Shown: in pieces, positions 1-13,200 of the stretch
Position numbering within the stretch: position 1 is the stretch's first letter
Layout of the letters: each line of letters starts with the position of its first letter
DNA from: Moringa oleifera
Lineage: Eukaryota > Streptophyta > Magnoliopsida > Brassicales > Moringaceae
Assembly: GCA_021397835.1 (NCBI GenBank)
Contig: JAJFZO010000028.1
Span: 3,581,501-3,645,500, forward strand
Direction: 5' to 3'
DNA length: 64,000 nt
The notes under the pieces: generated by a model
What the model saw: the letters and a program-made list of their open reading frames with translations, nothing else
Databases searched by the model: none
Told to the model about the DNA's origin: nothing
Made by a program: the position numbers and the translations under genes

Positions 1-2450
1 TAAGGGAGAAATTGAACGTGAGAGGGAAAATATAGGAGGCAACCTTTCATGAGTAAAAACAAAAGCATCAAGATTTTCATTTAACTTTCTTTGACACTCA
101 CCCTAGTGAGAGTCTGCTAGGAGCTCGGAAGGGTCTACCTAAAAGTGGGGAGCCTTAAAACTAGTAGAAAAAGCTGAGGAAAAGCATGTTCAAGGTTAAG
201 AAATCATTGATAGGGCATATAGATCTCTATTCTGGGTAAGGAAGAGTGTATGAACACAATTTCAACTAATTTTTGACACTCTTCCTTGCAAAAGTCTACT
301 ATATTATAGGGGAAGACTTTAAATTTTTAGAAATAAGTCATGGGTAGTCTATTGAGGTTGAAAGTGAAAATATAGATGCCAAAGACATATTCAGCTTAAC
401 TCTTAAATATTATTTTCTTCAACTTTCAGGTTAAATTCTTGGATAGCTTGTAACAAGAAAAAGTCACCTCTAAGTAGAGAGAAAAAGGAAAACATATATG
501 GTCTTAAGTAAAAAAGGAAAGCCTTACCTCACAAGTAGATTGAACATCTTTTCTAGATTCATGTTCTTCCTATTAAATAGCACAAATGAGGTGGAAGATG
601 GCAAAATCACTCTATGAATGATCTTCTTGAAATTAGGGGCCGAAGAAGAAGTGGTGACAATTGCATGATCCTATTGAAAGGATAAGTCTGTAAAGGTTAC
701 CCTTAGGTGAAGCACTTTTTTAGGATGTGACTTTTTGAAGAAATAGTGCTATCATTTTCCCTTTCTCAAGGGAGAAGCCTAAAGATGTCTTTTCAGCCAC
801 CTTCATAACCTCCTCAAAAAATTTTTTCTCATCTCTAAGCATAATTAAGAAGTGGTCTATAAAGCAAAAAGAAAAGGAGTTAGTGGCAGTTTGCTAGAAG
901 CATAAAAATGCATATCATAATATAAAATTCATTACCTAATAAAGGACTCCGATTCATCCAAAGGAAAAGGATTAAGAGCCTGGTCGGGATGGGGTCTCCT
1001 GATAAGGAAAGAAAGTTTTGGCAAGGTAGAAGAAGAATGGGTTAATGTAGGCTCTTGATAAAGGAAGGGAGTCCTGGCAAGGTGGAAGAATAATGTGCTG
1101 ATATAGACCCTAAGAGAGAGTTTACTTATGCCAAAGAAGGAGTGAAAGGCAAAATGGAAGGCTTTCTAAAGGATGACAAAAGGGCAACCTCTTGGGAGAC
1201 TAAATTAAAGTGTACTTTACTTATCTAAGCTTCTTCAAAATAAACACACATAAGTATAGTGTTCTTATTACTTGCCAGAGTTTGCCTATAAGTAGCAAGA
1301 GACTTACAGAGGAAGGAATTATCACTATGGTTCTAATTAGGTAAGGTCAAATGGTTAATGCTAAAGAAAATCATATTCTAGAGTGCCTAGAAGTAAGATT
1401 GCCTCTAATGCTTCACTACCTTTAGCAAGTCAGAGGCATAGAGGTTGGTTCTCTTAGACGAAAAATACCAAAACCTCTTAAGGTGGCTTAGGTAAGTTTT
1501 TAGTTACTTAAGCATAAAAAAATTTAGAAAAGGACAAAGATGAAAACTCTAAAATTCCTAAATCTAGGCACATAGCAAATAAGACAACTAGGATCCTCTA
1601 ATAGTTAGGAACCAATTGAAAAAAGGACTCCTTATAACTTTTTAATAAGTTCCCTGAATAGAGTGTTTAGAAGAAGTCTTAAACTGCCTTTGAGACACTC
1701 TTCAAAGACACAAAATGTGCTTGAATTTTCAAACTATAGCCTCTCATCTAAGGTAGGTATCAAACCATGCCCACCGTGGTAGGGATCCCGTAAGTTCTTC
1801 TAACTCTAACTAAATCCTTATTGGTAACTACTGAGAGGCTTATAAATTCTATGATAAACTAGAAGTATACAAATGAAAGGCATAAAAATAGCAAAGATCA
1901 CTTAAGGGGAAAGGGCTCTACAATAAGGGAACAAAAACTCGCTTGAACAAATTTGAGGAGTTATGAGAGGAACAAAAGAGATTTTCGAGGCAAAAGAATG
2001 AGGGGAATTATAAAGAAGAAGCAACATAGTGAAATAAGAGGATTTTATGAGAATTAGTTATTAGAAGAAAGCAGTCACGAAAAATAATATTTTTAGGAGC
2101 GACGCTGCTGATATGGCAAGACAAGCTAACTTGGCACGACATGGTTAGACACCCTTAATGACAAGGCGTGAAACAATCATTAGTAGTAGATGAGTCGACT
2201 TACCTGGTAAGAGAAACCATGTTGCAAGACGCTAGTGGGTAACACCAATAAGATGGCAAGGTAAGGCCTATATCCACTCACTATCAATAACTGACATGGC
2301 GTAACGCCAATAGGCGACGTCAATGATATAGGAAGTGACAATTTTATTGATTCAACTTTCATTAAATGATATGGCATGATGCCAATGGGTAGCCATTTCT
2401 AAGAAAAAAGAATAAGACAAAGACTAAAGATTACCAAATTTTGAGCTCTA
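1..2450. other. Unassigned AT-rich sequence, probably 3' noncoding part of retroelement E1
   Basis: I see no coding frame of substance here. The plus strand is purine-rich up to about 2.1 kb. From about 2,100 to 2,390 short GC-richer motifs of the type ATGGCGTGACGCCAATGGGT recur several times with changes. The stretch lies downstream (minus sense) of the E1 integrase and could be the long 3' noncoding region typical of Tat-clade elements. No copy of the E1 LTR found at 13.7-15.3 kb could be recognised here, so the 3' LTR may lie off the left edge or be lost. Confidence 0.4.
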
Positions 2451-2479
2451 AACACCCATCTTTTTCTTTTCTTTTTTTA

Positions 2480-3160
2480 TCAGCTAATCAAAAAATGATT
2501 CTCATTCATCTTGACATATTGGAATCATATAATTGAATTCAAAAGTGATTTACACTTATTTGGTTTTTCTCAAATCGTAGAGTTAACTAGGAAATGATTT
2601 CATTGTCCCTATTACTTTGATTTTGGGGTGTCAACTAGGAAGTGATTCTCAATCAAACTTTTGAAAACTTTTAGGAGGTGGTTCTTATTTAACTCAAAGC
2701 ATCAAATTTTTTGGGATAAATCAAGAAGCAATTTTCATTCATCCTATTATTCTTGAATTGGTAATCCACTAAGATATTCTCATTCTTGTCAAATGTACTG
2801 ATCTTCATGGGGTCAATGAAGAAGAAGTTTTCATTTATCCCATTGCCTTCATTTTTTGTAGCCTTCAAAAAGCGATTCTCATTCTTCTCAAGGTGTTGAA
2901 TTCTTATAAGGTCAACTAGGAGGTGATTCTCATTCATCTTATTATGATAATCCACCAATGAGTGATCTTCATTCTTGTCTGGTGTATTGAACTTCATGGG
3001 GCCAACGAAGAAATTATTCTCATTCATCTCGTTGCCTTGATTTTTGCTAGCTTTCTAGAAGCGATTCTCATTTTTCTCGAGAGGTTGAATTTTTATATGG
3101 TCAGGTAAAAAGTGATTCTCATTCATCCTGGTATTCTTGGATTAATAATACTAATCCATA
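2480..3160 (-). repeat. Imperfect tandem array, about 47-bp subunits in about 190-bp higher-order units
   Basis: On the plus strand the motif GTGATTCTCATTCATC recurs about every 45-50 bases with changes. A larger period of about 190 bases is visible: the block around 2,720-2,909 (GTCAATGAAGAAGAAG near 2,811, the AAGCGATTCTC segment near 2,870) is repeated at about 2,910-3,100 in the same order. Read on the minus strand it gives a repeating peptide with MNEN and KNEN motifs, the reason a 112-codon frame survives at 2,689-3,027. I regard the frame as a by-product of the repeat. A related, more decayed array is at 21,480-21,780. Confidence 0.75.
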
Positions 3161-3960
3161 ATGTTTTGGACCTTTCAGAACTTTGATGAAACTTTGTCTT
3201 CGATGTGTTTTTCAGTAACTAAGATTTCTCCCACGAGAATGAGAAGATTTTAACTCCATTAGGGAGTTTGTCGAATCTTCATATATTTCCTCTCTGAATT
3301 TTCTTTTCTTGAGAAGGTATAAAAGGCTCTATAATGTGGATATTTGTATACATATGATTCTTCTCTTTTTAAATATATATATATATGTTTTTTTGTAAAG
3401 CTTTATAATCACCTTTATGTAAATTTATCCTCACTATAGTAAACTTCATCAAAATGACCAAAATGTCATTTGGAAACACATTCCCTCCTATTTTCTTCTT
3501 TTTTTGAGTGTTATCACTATCAAGCCTCAAAGTCTTTTTCCTTGTATTTTATGACTTACCTACCCCTTTAAGAGGGAAATGCCAATCTGTATCTTTAAAG
3601 ATTTGGCTTAAATAAACTATTTACTATGATTATGATACTTATGAGACAATTTTGCATACTTAATTCTTGGGGAAGAGGTAAGGATACAAGTGCGGCTTCA
3701 TTCATGGAATGTTGTAGTGGGTAAGAAATGCTCTATAGCTTTATTCATGTGTTTTGCACAAGACAAAGAGGTGAGAAGTGAAGAGTGAGAGATGTTGGAT
3801 AGCTCGACTTATGGAATGTTGTATAAGGAAAATCGTATCATATTTAGTTTTTTTCTTGACTCGTGAATACCTTTGATTCTTTACCTTTATTTGGTCTTGG
3901 TTGGGGGAGATTCATAGTTGTCTCTTTCTTTCATTAGAAACTTCCACTGCATGACAAGGC
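3161..3960. other. Spacer between repeat array and E1 integrase end
   Basis: AT-rich sequence without a coding frame. It includes a short (TA)n stretch near 3,380 and pyrimidine-rich runs. By position it is part of the E1 3' noncoding region; no LTR, gene or RNA signal was seen. Confidence 0.4.
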
Positions 3961-3967
3961 TAACCTT

Positions 3968-5353
3968 TTAGGTTTTCAACACAAGTCCCTCCCTTTTTTT
4001 TTTCTTTTTTTGCCTAAATATCTCAAATATAGTACTACTTAACAAAGTTTGATTCACTATGTTTGGAAGGACAGGGCCACCCATTTTGGCTATTATTAAA
4101 GCCCTACCTGAAAAGGCTTTCTTCATGACATATGGTCCATTCCAATTAGGAATCCATTTTCCTCTAGGGTTTAAAATATTGTTAGGTACCTTTTTGAAGA
4201 CTAGATCTCCTTCTTTGAAGATCCTCAAATGAACTTTCTTATTATACGCTTTTGCCATTCTCTTCTAATACAATTGTCCATGACACAAGGCTTTTAACCT
4301 TTCTTCTTCTATCAGATTTAATTAGGTCTTAATCCACTCGTCTTTGTTGAGTTAAGCTTCCTTTATCACTCTTCATGGAGGAATTTCTACTTCAATTAGG
4401 AGCACTACTTTTGCTCCATACACCAAGCAATAAGGGGTCACGCCAACAAATGTTCTAACACTAATTTTGTTGACCATCAAGGCCAAAGATAGTTTCTCAT
4501 TCTAGTCTTCATAGATTGACGTCATTTTCCTAATAATCTTTTTAATATTTTTGTTGGCTACCTTAACGGCTTCATTCATTTTTGGTTGGTAAGTAACCAA
4601 GCTATGATGCTTAATCTTGAATTCCAAACAAGTTTCTTCCATTTGTTTATTGTTTACATTTACTATATTATCCGAAATAATTCTCTTTGGCAAACCATAC
4701 TGATAAATAATCTCTTTTTTTAGCAATTAATTAACTTTGGATTTTGTCATATTGGCAAATGACCTTGCCTCAATCCATTTAGTGAAATAATCAATGAATA
4801 CAAAAATGAATTTATGCCCATTAGATGTTTTTGGTGTGATAGGCCCTATTACATCAAAACCCCATATAGAAAAAGGCAAGAGTGCATTCATCACATGTAA
4901 AAGACCAAGTGGTGCATAAATTTTATCCTCGTAAATCTAGCAGTTATGGAATTTTTATATATACTTGATATGATATTGTCCCATTATTACCTAGTAATAT
5001 CCAAGCCAAATTATTTGTTGAGCCATTATTTGACCATTTGCATCTGATCCACACACTCTTTCATGTATTTTTTTTTTGTGATACTTTTTGTTTCTTTTTC
5101 ATTGACCCCATAGAGTAAAGTGTGGTCAAAAATATTTTTTATATAAGTGATCCCCCTCCAAGATAAAATTAACTGACAATCTTTTTAATTTCTTTCGATC
5201 ATTTTCTATTGTGTTTTTTTGAATATATTCGATCTTTGACGAAATTTTGATGTCATGATACCAACGTTGGCCATCTTTTTCTCCTCCTATAGTCATACAA
5301 TGGTATGCTGAGGATTCTTTTATACTCATTTTTATTGGTTGCATTGCTTTCAA
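3968..5353 (-). pseudogene. E1 integrase, broken
   Basis: Three pieces of a Ty3/gypsy integrase appear in order on the minus strand. At about 5,353-4,960 is the N-terminal part, with a WYHDIK motif and a LYKK-type segment preceding the degraded zinc-binding region. At 4,726-4,502 is part of the catalytic core, with YGLPKRIISDN (the second catalytic Asp context, normally ITDN), MNEAVKVANKN and IKKIIRKM. At 4,258-3,968 is the C-terminal part, with FKEGDLVFKKV, RGKWIPNWNGPYV and KKAFSGRALI. Frame changes and stops separate the pieces. In life the protein would insert element cDNA into the chromosome. Confidence 0.85.
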
Positions 5354-5389
5354 ATGATTAATTTAGAACATTGTCACAAATAATTAATT

Positions 5390-5800
5390 TAAAACATGGT
5401 CACAATAGTGGCTAATGCATTTGTAATCTGATTGTCTTCTCTAGAAAGACAATGAAATGAAACATCCCCTAAATTCTTAAGTATCTCTTATACATGTTTT
5501 TGGTATTTATCCCAAATAAAATGTTGAACCACCCATTCCCATTTTAACTGATAAATTATCATGGCAAAATCTTTTCGTACTTCTAATTTAGTTAATTTTA
5601 TTTGCATGGCAATATTTAATCTAACATACATGCCTCTTATTTAGACATGTTATTGGTGGCATCAAAATTGAGCCTTACTATAAAAGGACAATACTACTTA
5701 TCTAAAGAGATTAAAACAACTTCGATTTCATGGCTCATTGCATTAGATGGCCCATCAAAGAATATTTTCCATTTTTGAGATCTATTTTCTCCATCTTCAA
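5390..5800 (-). pseudogene. E1 second (additional) RNase H domain, broken
   Basis: The minus strand reads, with several stops, a segment with KLEVRKDFAMIIYQLKWEW, then KYQKHV, then SREDNQITNALATIV. This matches the middle and end of the additional RNase H found between RT/RNase H and integrase in Tat-clade elements (family pattern: LEVYGDS..VI.QL.GEW, later REEN..ADALA). The N-terminal part with the first acidic residue is too decayed to read. This is the main support for the Tat placement. Confidence 0.7.
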
Positions 5801-6009
5801 CATAAGCGATAAAATCTTCATTTGGGAGATGGAAAAATACAAGCTACTATTCTTCAATGGCTCTACCAATAAGAAAATCTACTATTGCACTCCCTTTTAT
5901 TCCCTTTCAAGATACATATCAATTCATATTTGGATAATAAGACTTGCAACCTTACTAGTCCCCCCAATAGCGAGGGTTTCTTAAAAAAATATTTAATAGG
6001 ATCAAGTTT

Positions 6010-7080
6010 TGCAATAATCTAGTGATGTAGCTAAGTAAATATTAGCATTGTTGATGAGCTGCCAAAGCATATTTTTGCAATCAATAAGTAATTACACTCA
6101 TAATCAGTGAACTTCTTGCTTAAATAATATATAGCTTGCTCTTTCTTATCTGTTTCATCTAACTGCACTAATATGCATCCAAGCGAACATTCATACACTA
6201 TTAAATATAAGATTAAAAGCTCCCTTAGGGCAAGGGGCATCAATACTAGAGGTTTTGTTTTCATAATAACAAAAAGATAGAATCACAAGTGTTTTATTAA
6301 TTGTGAAACAAATCTAAAGATATAATTTAATCTTCCCACCAATCCTTGTACTTTTTTGATTTTTCTTGAAAGATGTGAGTTCTAAATTGCCTTTATCTTG
6401 GCCACATTTACCTAAATTCTTTTTTTACTAACCACAAATCTCAATAATGTTTTGATTCCATTCTAAACTTGCATCTATTAGGATTTAATCTAAGCTTATA
6501 TTGTCCTAACCTTTGAAAGAGTTTTCTCAAGTCTTCAACATGGTCCTCATCTTTTGTAAACTTCGCTATAATATCATCTAAATATACCTCCGTAGATTTA
6601 TTTATGACATCATGAAACAAAGTCAGCAGCTCTTTGCTATACTTCCTCAACATTCTACAAACCAAAAGGCATTACTTTATAACAAAACGTGCCCCATATC
6701 ATGGTGAACGTTGTTTATTTCTATGTCTTCCTTAGCAATGAAATTTGATTATATCCCAACTAACCATCCAAAAATGAAATTAAAGGGAACTTAGTTATAT
6801 TATCTACTAGTGTGTTAATATAGGGAAGAGACAATCATCTTTTGGGCTTACTCTGTTTATATGCCTGTATCTACACATATGCATACCTGACCTTATTTTT
6901 TGAGAATTTGTACAATGTTGGCTACCCATTAAGGATATCTTGTCACTATGATAAATCCAACATCTAAAAATTTCTAAAATTTTTCTTTTATTTTTAACAA
7001 TATCATCGATTTAATTCTTCTTAATTTTTTTTTAACGGGAGGGTAGTTTGTTTTAAAGGCAACTTATGTTCAATAATAGT
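6010..7080 (-). pseudogene. E1 reverse transcriptase and first RNase H, broken
   Basis: At 6,665-6,441 on the minus strand the RT active-site region reads VYLDDIIAKF (YxDD box present), followed by DHVEDLRKLFQRL and KLRLNPNRCKF, the usual continuation in plant Ty3/gypsy RT. At 6,264-6,031 the RNase H domain shows LILYLIV, CILVQLDE, KKEQAIYYLSKKF and TDYECNY. Upstream RT motifs (6.7-7.08 kb) are only partly legible. Stops and frameshifts break it, so no active polymerase is expected. Confidence 0.85.
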
Positions 7081-7969
7081 TCTATCTAGCCCTAGCATGT
7101 CTTTATATAACTAAGGCAAAATGTCAGCATATTCATTCAATACATATATTAAAGCTTCTCTTATCGAATGAGAAATCAATGTTCCAACTTAAACCTCTTT
7201 TTTCTCTTCTTTGATGCATTGATTCACTATTTCAGTTTCTTCCTCATGGGGAGAAATTTTTTTTCTTCATGAAAAATCTATCTTTTTATGTCCAATGAAA
7301 GTTCACTATTTTCATCATATTTTTTAGTGTCAAGATTTTTTAATGAATCTTTTTCTTCCAATTTCATATTCTTAGTTTCAGACATTGAGTTATTCACATT
7401 TAGATTTCCTGAATCATGAGCACATGCTATAGGAAAATTTCAAGGAAAGAAATTCAAGAATGAAGGAAAAGAAAAGGAAAGCTATTATTAATTACCAAAG
7501 AAAATAAGAAAAACACATATATCCCACTAAACCATAAATGAAACAAAATAGATACGTTTAAAATAAATCTTTTGAATTCACACCAGATAATTTCTTTTTT
7601 ATTTCTGTAATGCATTATTTTTTAGATTTTTTTTAGATGCATCTGATAGCTTCGTTGGTTCACTATGCAAATATAAACACGCTGATCTAAAATTTCATCT
7701 TAAGGTCCTTTGGTAATCAATAAACTAGTCAGCCTTGGGTCTTTCACATCGAGCTTTTCTTTCTTTTTCTTTTTCCTTCTTGTCTATTGGTGTCGGTTAA
7801 TAGCTCGGCCCCATCCATCTTTGTTTTTTAAGATTTCCATAATCTCTAGTTTCCCTTAAAGTCTCATTCTTAGCTGCATGCCAAGTTATATTCCCTTTTC
7901 AAAGATCTACTTAACTTGGGGTATTAAATTCTTAAACGTGTGTGGTTCCCATAAATATTTTAGCCACAT

Positions 7970-8560
7970 TGACAATCTCAAATGATTGAAAGACACTTTC
8001 CTCGACTTCTAGGGCTTTGACTGTATGGAGATTTTAAGGATATAGCTATGATAACATCTTCTTCCTTATTTATTGACACTAACTTGTCATCTAGGATGAG
8101 TTTCACCTTTCGATGTAAGGTTAAAGGTACAACTCCAACTGAATGAATCCATGGCCATCCTAATAGAAGATTCATGACTTAGAACTCTGTCATATATGCT
8201 TAGATCGATCCTCAATTTTCAGTTTATAGAGCCTTGCACTTAAGTTTTGCCCCTATTAAATGCTTTGATTATCAATGAGCTATACCTTATATGATTAAGA
8301 TTTATAAGAAGCCAATTCAGAGTACAACTTGGTATCATATTGAAAGACAACCCATTATCAATCAACACTTGAAAAATGGGATACCCTTTGTAATTGGCAT
8401 TAATATACAAGGCTTTGGTTGATCCTCGCCCTTTAGGTGGCAACTTCTCATCACTGAAGATTACGAAGTTATAAATTATGATGTGGTTATAGATGTTTTC
8501 TAATTTATTAGTGGAAATCTGATGTAGCACATATGCATTCTTTAAACTTTTCATTAGAAC
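7970..8560 (-). pseudogene. E1 aspartic protease region, broken
   Basis: At 8,554-8,240 the minus strand reads LPPKGRGSTKALYINANYKG, then FQVLIDNGLSFNMIPSCTL, then IKAFNRGKT. This is the retropepsin-like region of Tat elements (family pattern VLIDNGSSLNVMPLSTL). The DNG replaces the DTG or DSG of ordinary retropepsins, as is usual in these elements. At 8,175-7,978 the frame resumes with LLGWPWIHSVGVVPLTLHRK, the conserved segment following the protease. A break lies between the two pieces. Confidence 0.8.
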
Positions 8561-9158
8561 TTCTTGATGATATTTGAACTGAAAAGAAGTAACAACATTG
8601 AAATCTTTGTTGGTGTTTTTTGTAACTGATCAATGGGCACTGTAATCACTGTGCTTGATCAATTTCAAGAAATCTGCAGCTTTTTTTTTTTTTTTTTGTA
8701 ATGAGAGAGAGATCTTTGGTTTCCTCTATCTCTTTCTTTTTCCTTTTCCTTTTAGTAACTTTTTTCTTGTTTGCTCATTTTTTTAAGATTTGAGGCTCCA
8801 AAACATCGATTGCTCCTTGTCATGTGACTTGCCCCAACTATATTAATAACTTCATCTTTATGTCTATCTAATTAGTATTTCCATGTAAAAACATGAAGGC
8901 TCTCGTATGGAAAATATCTAGAAATTTTTACAATTAATGCATGGGGTTTCACGTCTTCATTCCTTTTAGGTAAATACTTCATGGCAGTTAGTAAAGCTTT
9001 GAACTTGGCATAAAAGGTTTAATTTCTTCAACCATATATATTTCTTCATACCATTCAATCATATTTACTTGGTGCTAACTAGGGGTAGGCAAAGGATTAT
9101 TGGTGACATTGGGTCTATTTTCTTACTTGAAGCGTAGTAGCCCTACATCCACTAAAGA

Positions 9159-10290
9159 CTAGACTTTATAGTTGAATGCAAGGTAGTTTTCTATATCATG
9201 TCCTACTACCTTGAAATAGTATCGACAGCTCGATGTTGGGTTTATACCATGGAGGAAAAGAGCTTGCAACGGTTTGACATATGATGGCACTACCAATTTG
9301 TCTTCCAGCAACTGAAGATACAAATCCGCATTGGCCATTAGGAATGGGCAAATCAAGACCCCTGTTTCTTTTTCCCTTGTCTTTCATTATTACCACCTTG
9401 GGGAAGTTTGGTAATTAAATGTTATAGGATTTCTTGTATGTTTAGATTCGATATCTGCGAAACTCTAGTATATGATGGGTATTATGTGAGGATTATGTTC
9501 ACTGGTTTTTAAAAAGTTGGTTGAGCAATTTAATTTGCTTCACCTTCTTTCTTCCTTTTTTTATTATAGGGCTTTTTCTCACAATAGATCTTCTAGTTTG
9601 CCAATTCATAATGCGTTCTATATAAATTCATCAATCTGGGCAATCCAAGTGAATTTCTCCCCAGCCGTGTGAGGATTATGTTTGTTGGTTTTTAAAAAGT
9701 CAATTGAGCGATATATTTCTCTTCACGTTCTGTTTTTTTTTTTTTTTATTGTAAGGCTTTTTCTCATAGTATGGTCATCTAGTTTCCTAATTCATAATGC
9801 ATTTTGTATAAATTCATCGATCTAAACAATTCTAGTGAATTTCTCCCTAGCCATGGAAATCATGTGAGAATTAAATGAGGGATGCAGAGTTTGCAGGGAT
9901 GTTTGTGAGAACTCTACTTTAGTAAGTGCAGGTTGAGTTTAGCAGCCATTTCTCACCATCACGTTGCATATTCTTTAAAGGTTTCGCTGTTCCTTTTGGA
10001 CATGTTCCAGAGCATGACTCAGTTAGGCCCTAACCTTTCCATGTGTTAGTAATAGACTAGGAAAACATTTGCCAAGTCTTTCCATGATTGAATCTTGGAG
10101 GGCTTCAAATTAATGTACCACTCCAAAACTTCTTTTTTTAAATTGGCCTGAAAGTAATGAATTAAAAGTTTTTGATTAATTTCATACACGTGCATCTTGT
10201 GTAAGTATATCTTTAGATGGGTACGAGGTTTGAATCTCGTCATATTTTTCAAATTTAGGTGGTGTCACCAAACTTGATGCTAAGCTGAAC
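9159..10290 (-). pseudogene. E1 gag, broken, with an internal 183-bp duplication
   Basis: The capsid-like part at about 10,252-10,046 reads TRFKPRTHLKIYLHKMHVY, then QKLLIHYFQANLKKEVLEWY and SWKDLANVFL, typical of plant Ty3/gypsy gag. A knuckle-like segment at 9,396-9,159 is split between two frames: PPWYKPNI in one, CRYYFKVVGHDIENYLAFN in the other. The usual pattern is C..H....GH..E.C..L, so the first His and last Cys are degraded here. Between them lies a direct duplication (separate entry). Confidence 0.8.
9486..9851 (-). repeat. 183-bp tandem duplication inside E1 gag
   Basis: The segment beginning GTGAGGATTATGTT at 9,486 is repeated beginning at 9,669, giving a period of 183 bases. Both copies contain the TTTTTAAAAAG segment, a poly-T stretch, a CTTTTTCTCA segment, and end near GAATTTCTCC. 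The copies differ at many sites and by poly-T length, so the duplication is old. The period is 61 codons and would have kept frame. Confidence 0.85.
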
Positions 10291-10299
10291 TCAATTATA

Positions 10300-13200
10300 T
10301 CGATCCTACTTACTTCACACTCTAAGAGCTTTTATTTTTTCTATTAATTATTTGACTTTTGGCAAAAGCTCTTGATTTATGACATTAGTATTCGCCATTT
10401 TCTCATGTTCAAGTTGATCATCCATATCGTGGATATACTCTACTACTACTTGTTTTTCTGGATTCTAGGTATTTCTACCATAGTTGGATTCATGGCTTTA
10501 GGTATATTCCCGAAAAGGTGTTTTTTCATGGGTTTCAACTTCTAAAGGAACCTTCCCTTTTATCAGTGTGCCAAAAGATGTTATCATCGGTTAGAATTGG
10601 GTTTGCATCATGTTTTTTAATTTCTGATTTTTTTTGTTATCTTTTTATTGAGGACTTCTTATGTAGCTTGAATCTCAACTTGTGTTTGCTCAAATTTCTC
10701 AATTCTGGCTAATTTATTATCCATTTCCTCTTTGTTCGAATTTTGAGATATGATATTATACTTCTTCAGACCAACTATTGCTCAGCTTTATTGGTTTTCT
10801 TCAATACAATTTTCAATTTAACAAGTTAATATTAAAAGCAAACATTTTTGCATGAAGATGGACATGGGAAAGGTACAATATTCAGATCATAATAAAACTA
10901 AAAAAAAAGGATTTTATTAAGAGTCCCATGAGTCTCTACATTAGGTCCATAATTGAACTCGTCAATTATGTCCTGGTATCTTTTCAAAAGTCTACGTATA
11001 AAGACCTAAAATTACGATGGTTCCATCTTGGCAACATCTAATTCTTTCTTGATGAGGTTTATGACGACACCTGTGGTTTGCTTTATCTAGTTTAAGGTTG
11101 ATCTAATGTCATTTTTATAGGGTGCGATTCATAATTTGGACTCTCTTTTATTATGACACAAGGATGCATATATCTTTTTAGCTCTGGACTTCCATAGATT
11201 AGCGTTTTATGAAAGTTCCTTTATCTTATTCCTTAAATTGATGACATTGTGGATGTAACCCATCTTTAACATTCCTTTTTGAAGTAGGATGATCATCATC
11301 TAACTGATCTTGGATATGCATTTAGTCTCTATTTTTCCAAGTTTTTTTTCTAACAGCTCTTTCCTCTCTCAATCTATGATTTTCCTCAATTTTTCATTCT
11401 CTTTCTTCAAGTCACTTAAAACCTCAAAGAATCCTCTATTTTCTCATTTGACGTCCTTCCACTCTATCTTGGATCATTTTTTAGAGATGATACTAGTTGA
11501 GTAAGTCTTATGATCTTCTTATCTTTTTGCCACATGCTTTGTCATCATAGTCTCCATTTTCTTCTTTTGAGACTTTATTTCTTCCTTAGCCTGATCTTGT
11601 ACTTGTTTCAGTTTACTAATTACTTGATCTTGAATCATAACCTCATATTTTAACATCCCAATCTCTTTCTCCAATTTATCCTTTTTTGCCATCAATTCCT
11701 TGATGTCTTGATCTCGTTATCTTTTGAAGGCTCATCTATGCATCGAGATCGGTATTAAAGTATATTGGTGTTGAAATAGCCAAATTGGTAGAGGAAATTC
11801 TTAATCAGATTCTTCCTTCATCGATGATACCCTAGGCAGGTCCTAAAGCAAGTTTTTGCTTTCTTATATAGCAAAGTTGATCCTACTCCAACATTTCATT
11901 CTGCATTTTGCTCAAATCACCATTATAGCCATTGCTCTGTTTGTAATCATGCGCAACAAGGGTGATTGATTAATCCTAGCTACTTGAGAACTAGCAAAGG
12001 TATGTATTTAAAATAACTCCATAAGCCTAGCAACACTATAGTGAACTAATTCTCACATCAATAAAGGACTTCTTCGTAGGATAGCCATGGTACCATCCAT
12101 TTGACATATGTTTCTTATAGATTATGGAGTATCGACAACCAATCAAGTAGTGTCTTTATTTTAAAATCGTAATTTTTGTAAATAAAAATTTATCGAATTG
12201 CACTCGAGGTTATCTTTTAATGCCCCTTATGTTGAGCTTCGTGACTCTTCAACCAGATGTATAAGATGGATATTCTTATGATCTTCCCTTTTCCTACGAT
12301 TTTTTCATGAGATAAAGACCTGAAAGTCTTTGCAAATATAACTAGGATCAGGTCTACCCCTTATTCAATTATTTCTACAAAATTAATACAACTAAGTCAA
12401 CAAATCCAGTGGTTTTAAGTAGAATCACTACTCCATATATCAAGGCAACCAAGATGGTTGCCTCACCTGACTCATCGATATGTTTTTATAACATGCGAAG
12501 CGAATACTCTTTCCTTAAGCAGTCCTCACGTCCTTTTCTTTTGGTCTCTTTCAACAACTCCTATTAGAGATCTATAGGCCTTTAATAAATCTTTTTATTT
12601 TTTTGGATTGTAGTGTTTTTCATAATGTAAGCTTTATGGGGTTTGAGTGATTCGATGCCTAGCAAAGATGTTTATTCCTTCAGGGTGGGTGTAAGATCAA
12701 CTTCTCCAAATTTAAAAATTTATATGTGGGAACTTAGAAATGCATCGCTGCTCTTATCAGTGATTCATTAATTTGAATAAAGATCAATTCTCCAACATAT
12801 TCATATGTTTTCTAGAATTTATCTTTTCAAGGCTATAAATTATTCTTTTTTAATATTGCACTAACCTCAAAAGACGATTAATAGGGAAAAAGACATCGAT
12901 CTGTGTCCATGTTTAGACTGTGCATTCTCTTCCCATTGCTATACATCTTCATAAGATGCTAAACTAAACTAACCTTCTGATTTACTAATTGACTCTTAGA
13001 TCTTTAAGCACAACTATTCTAATTTATGATGATTTAAAATTTTCGATGTCATGAAATATGAATGAACAACATTTAAGAACACAGTCAAGACTTTTATCAT
13101 TCCTATCTTTAACTATGTTCAAAAGGCTGACAAAGGCTTTCTCTACGTGTAGGGCTCTTAAGTCCCTAGATCTTCCTATGTTGTTGTTCATCAATGTCAC

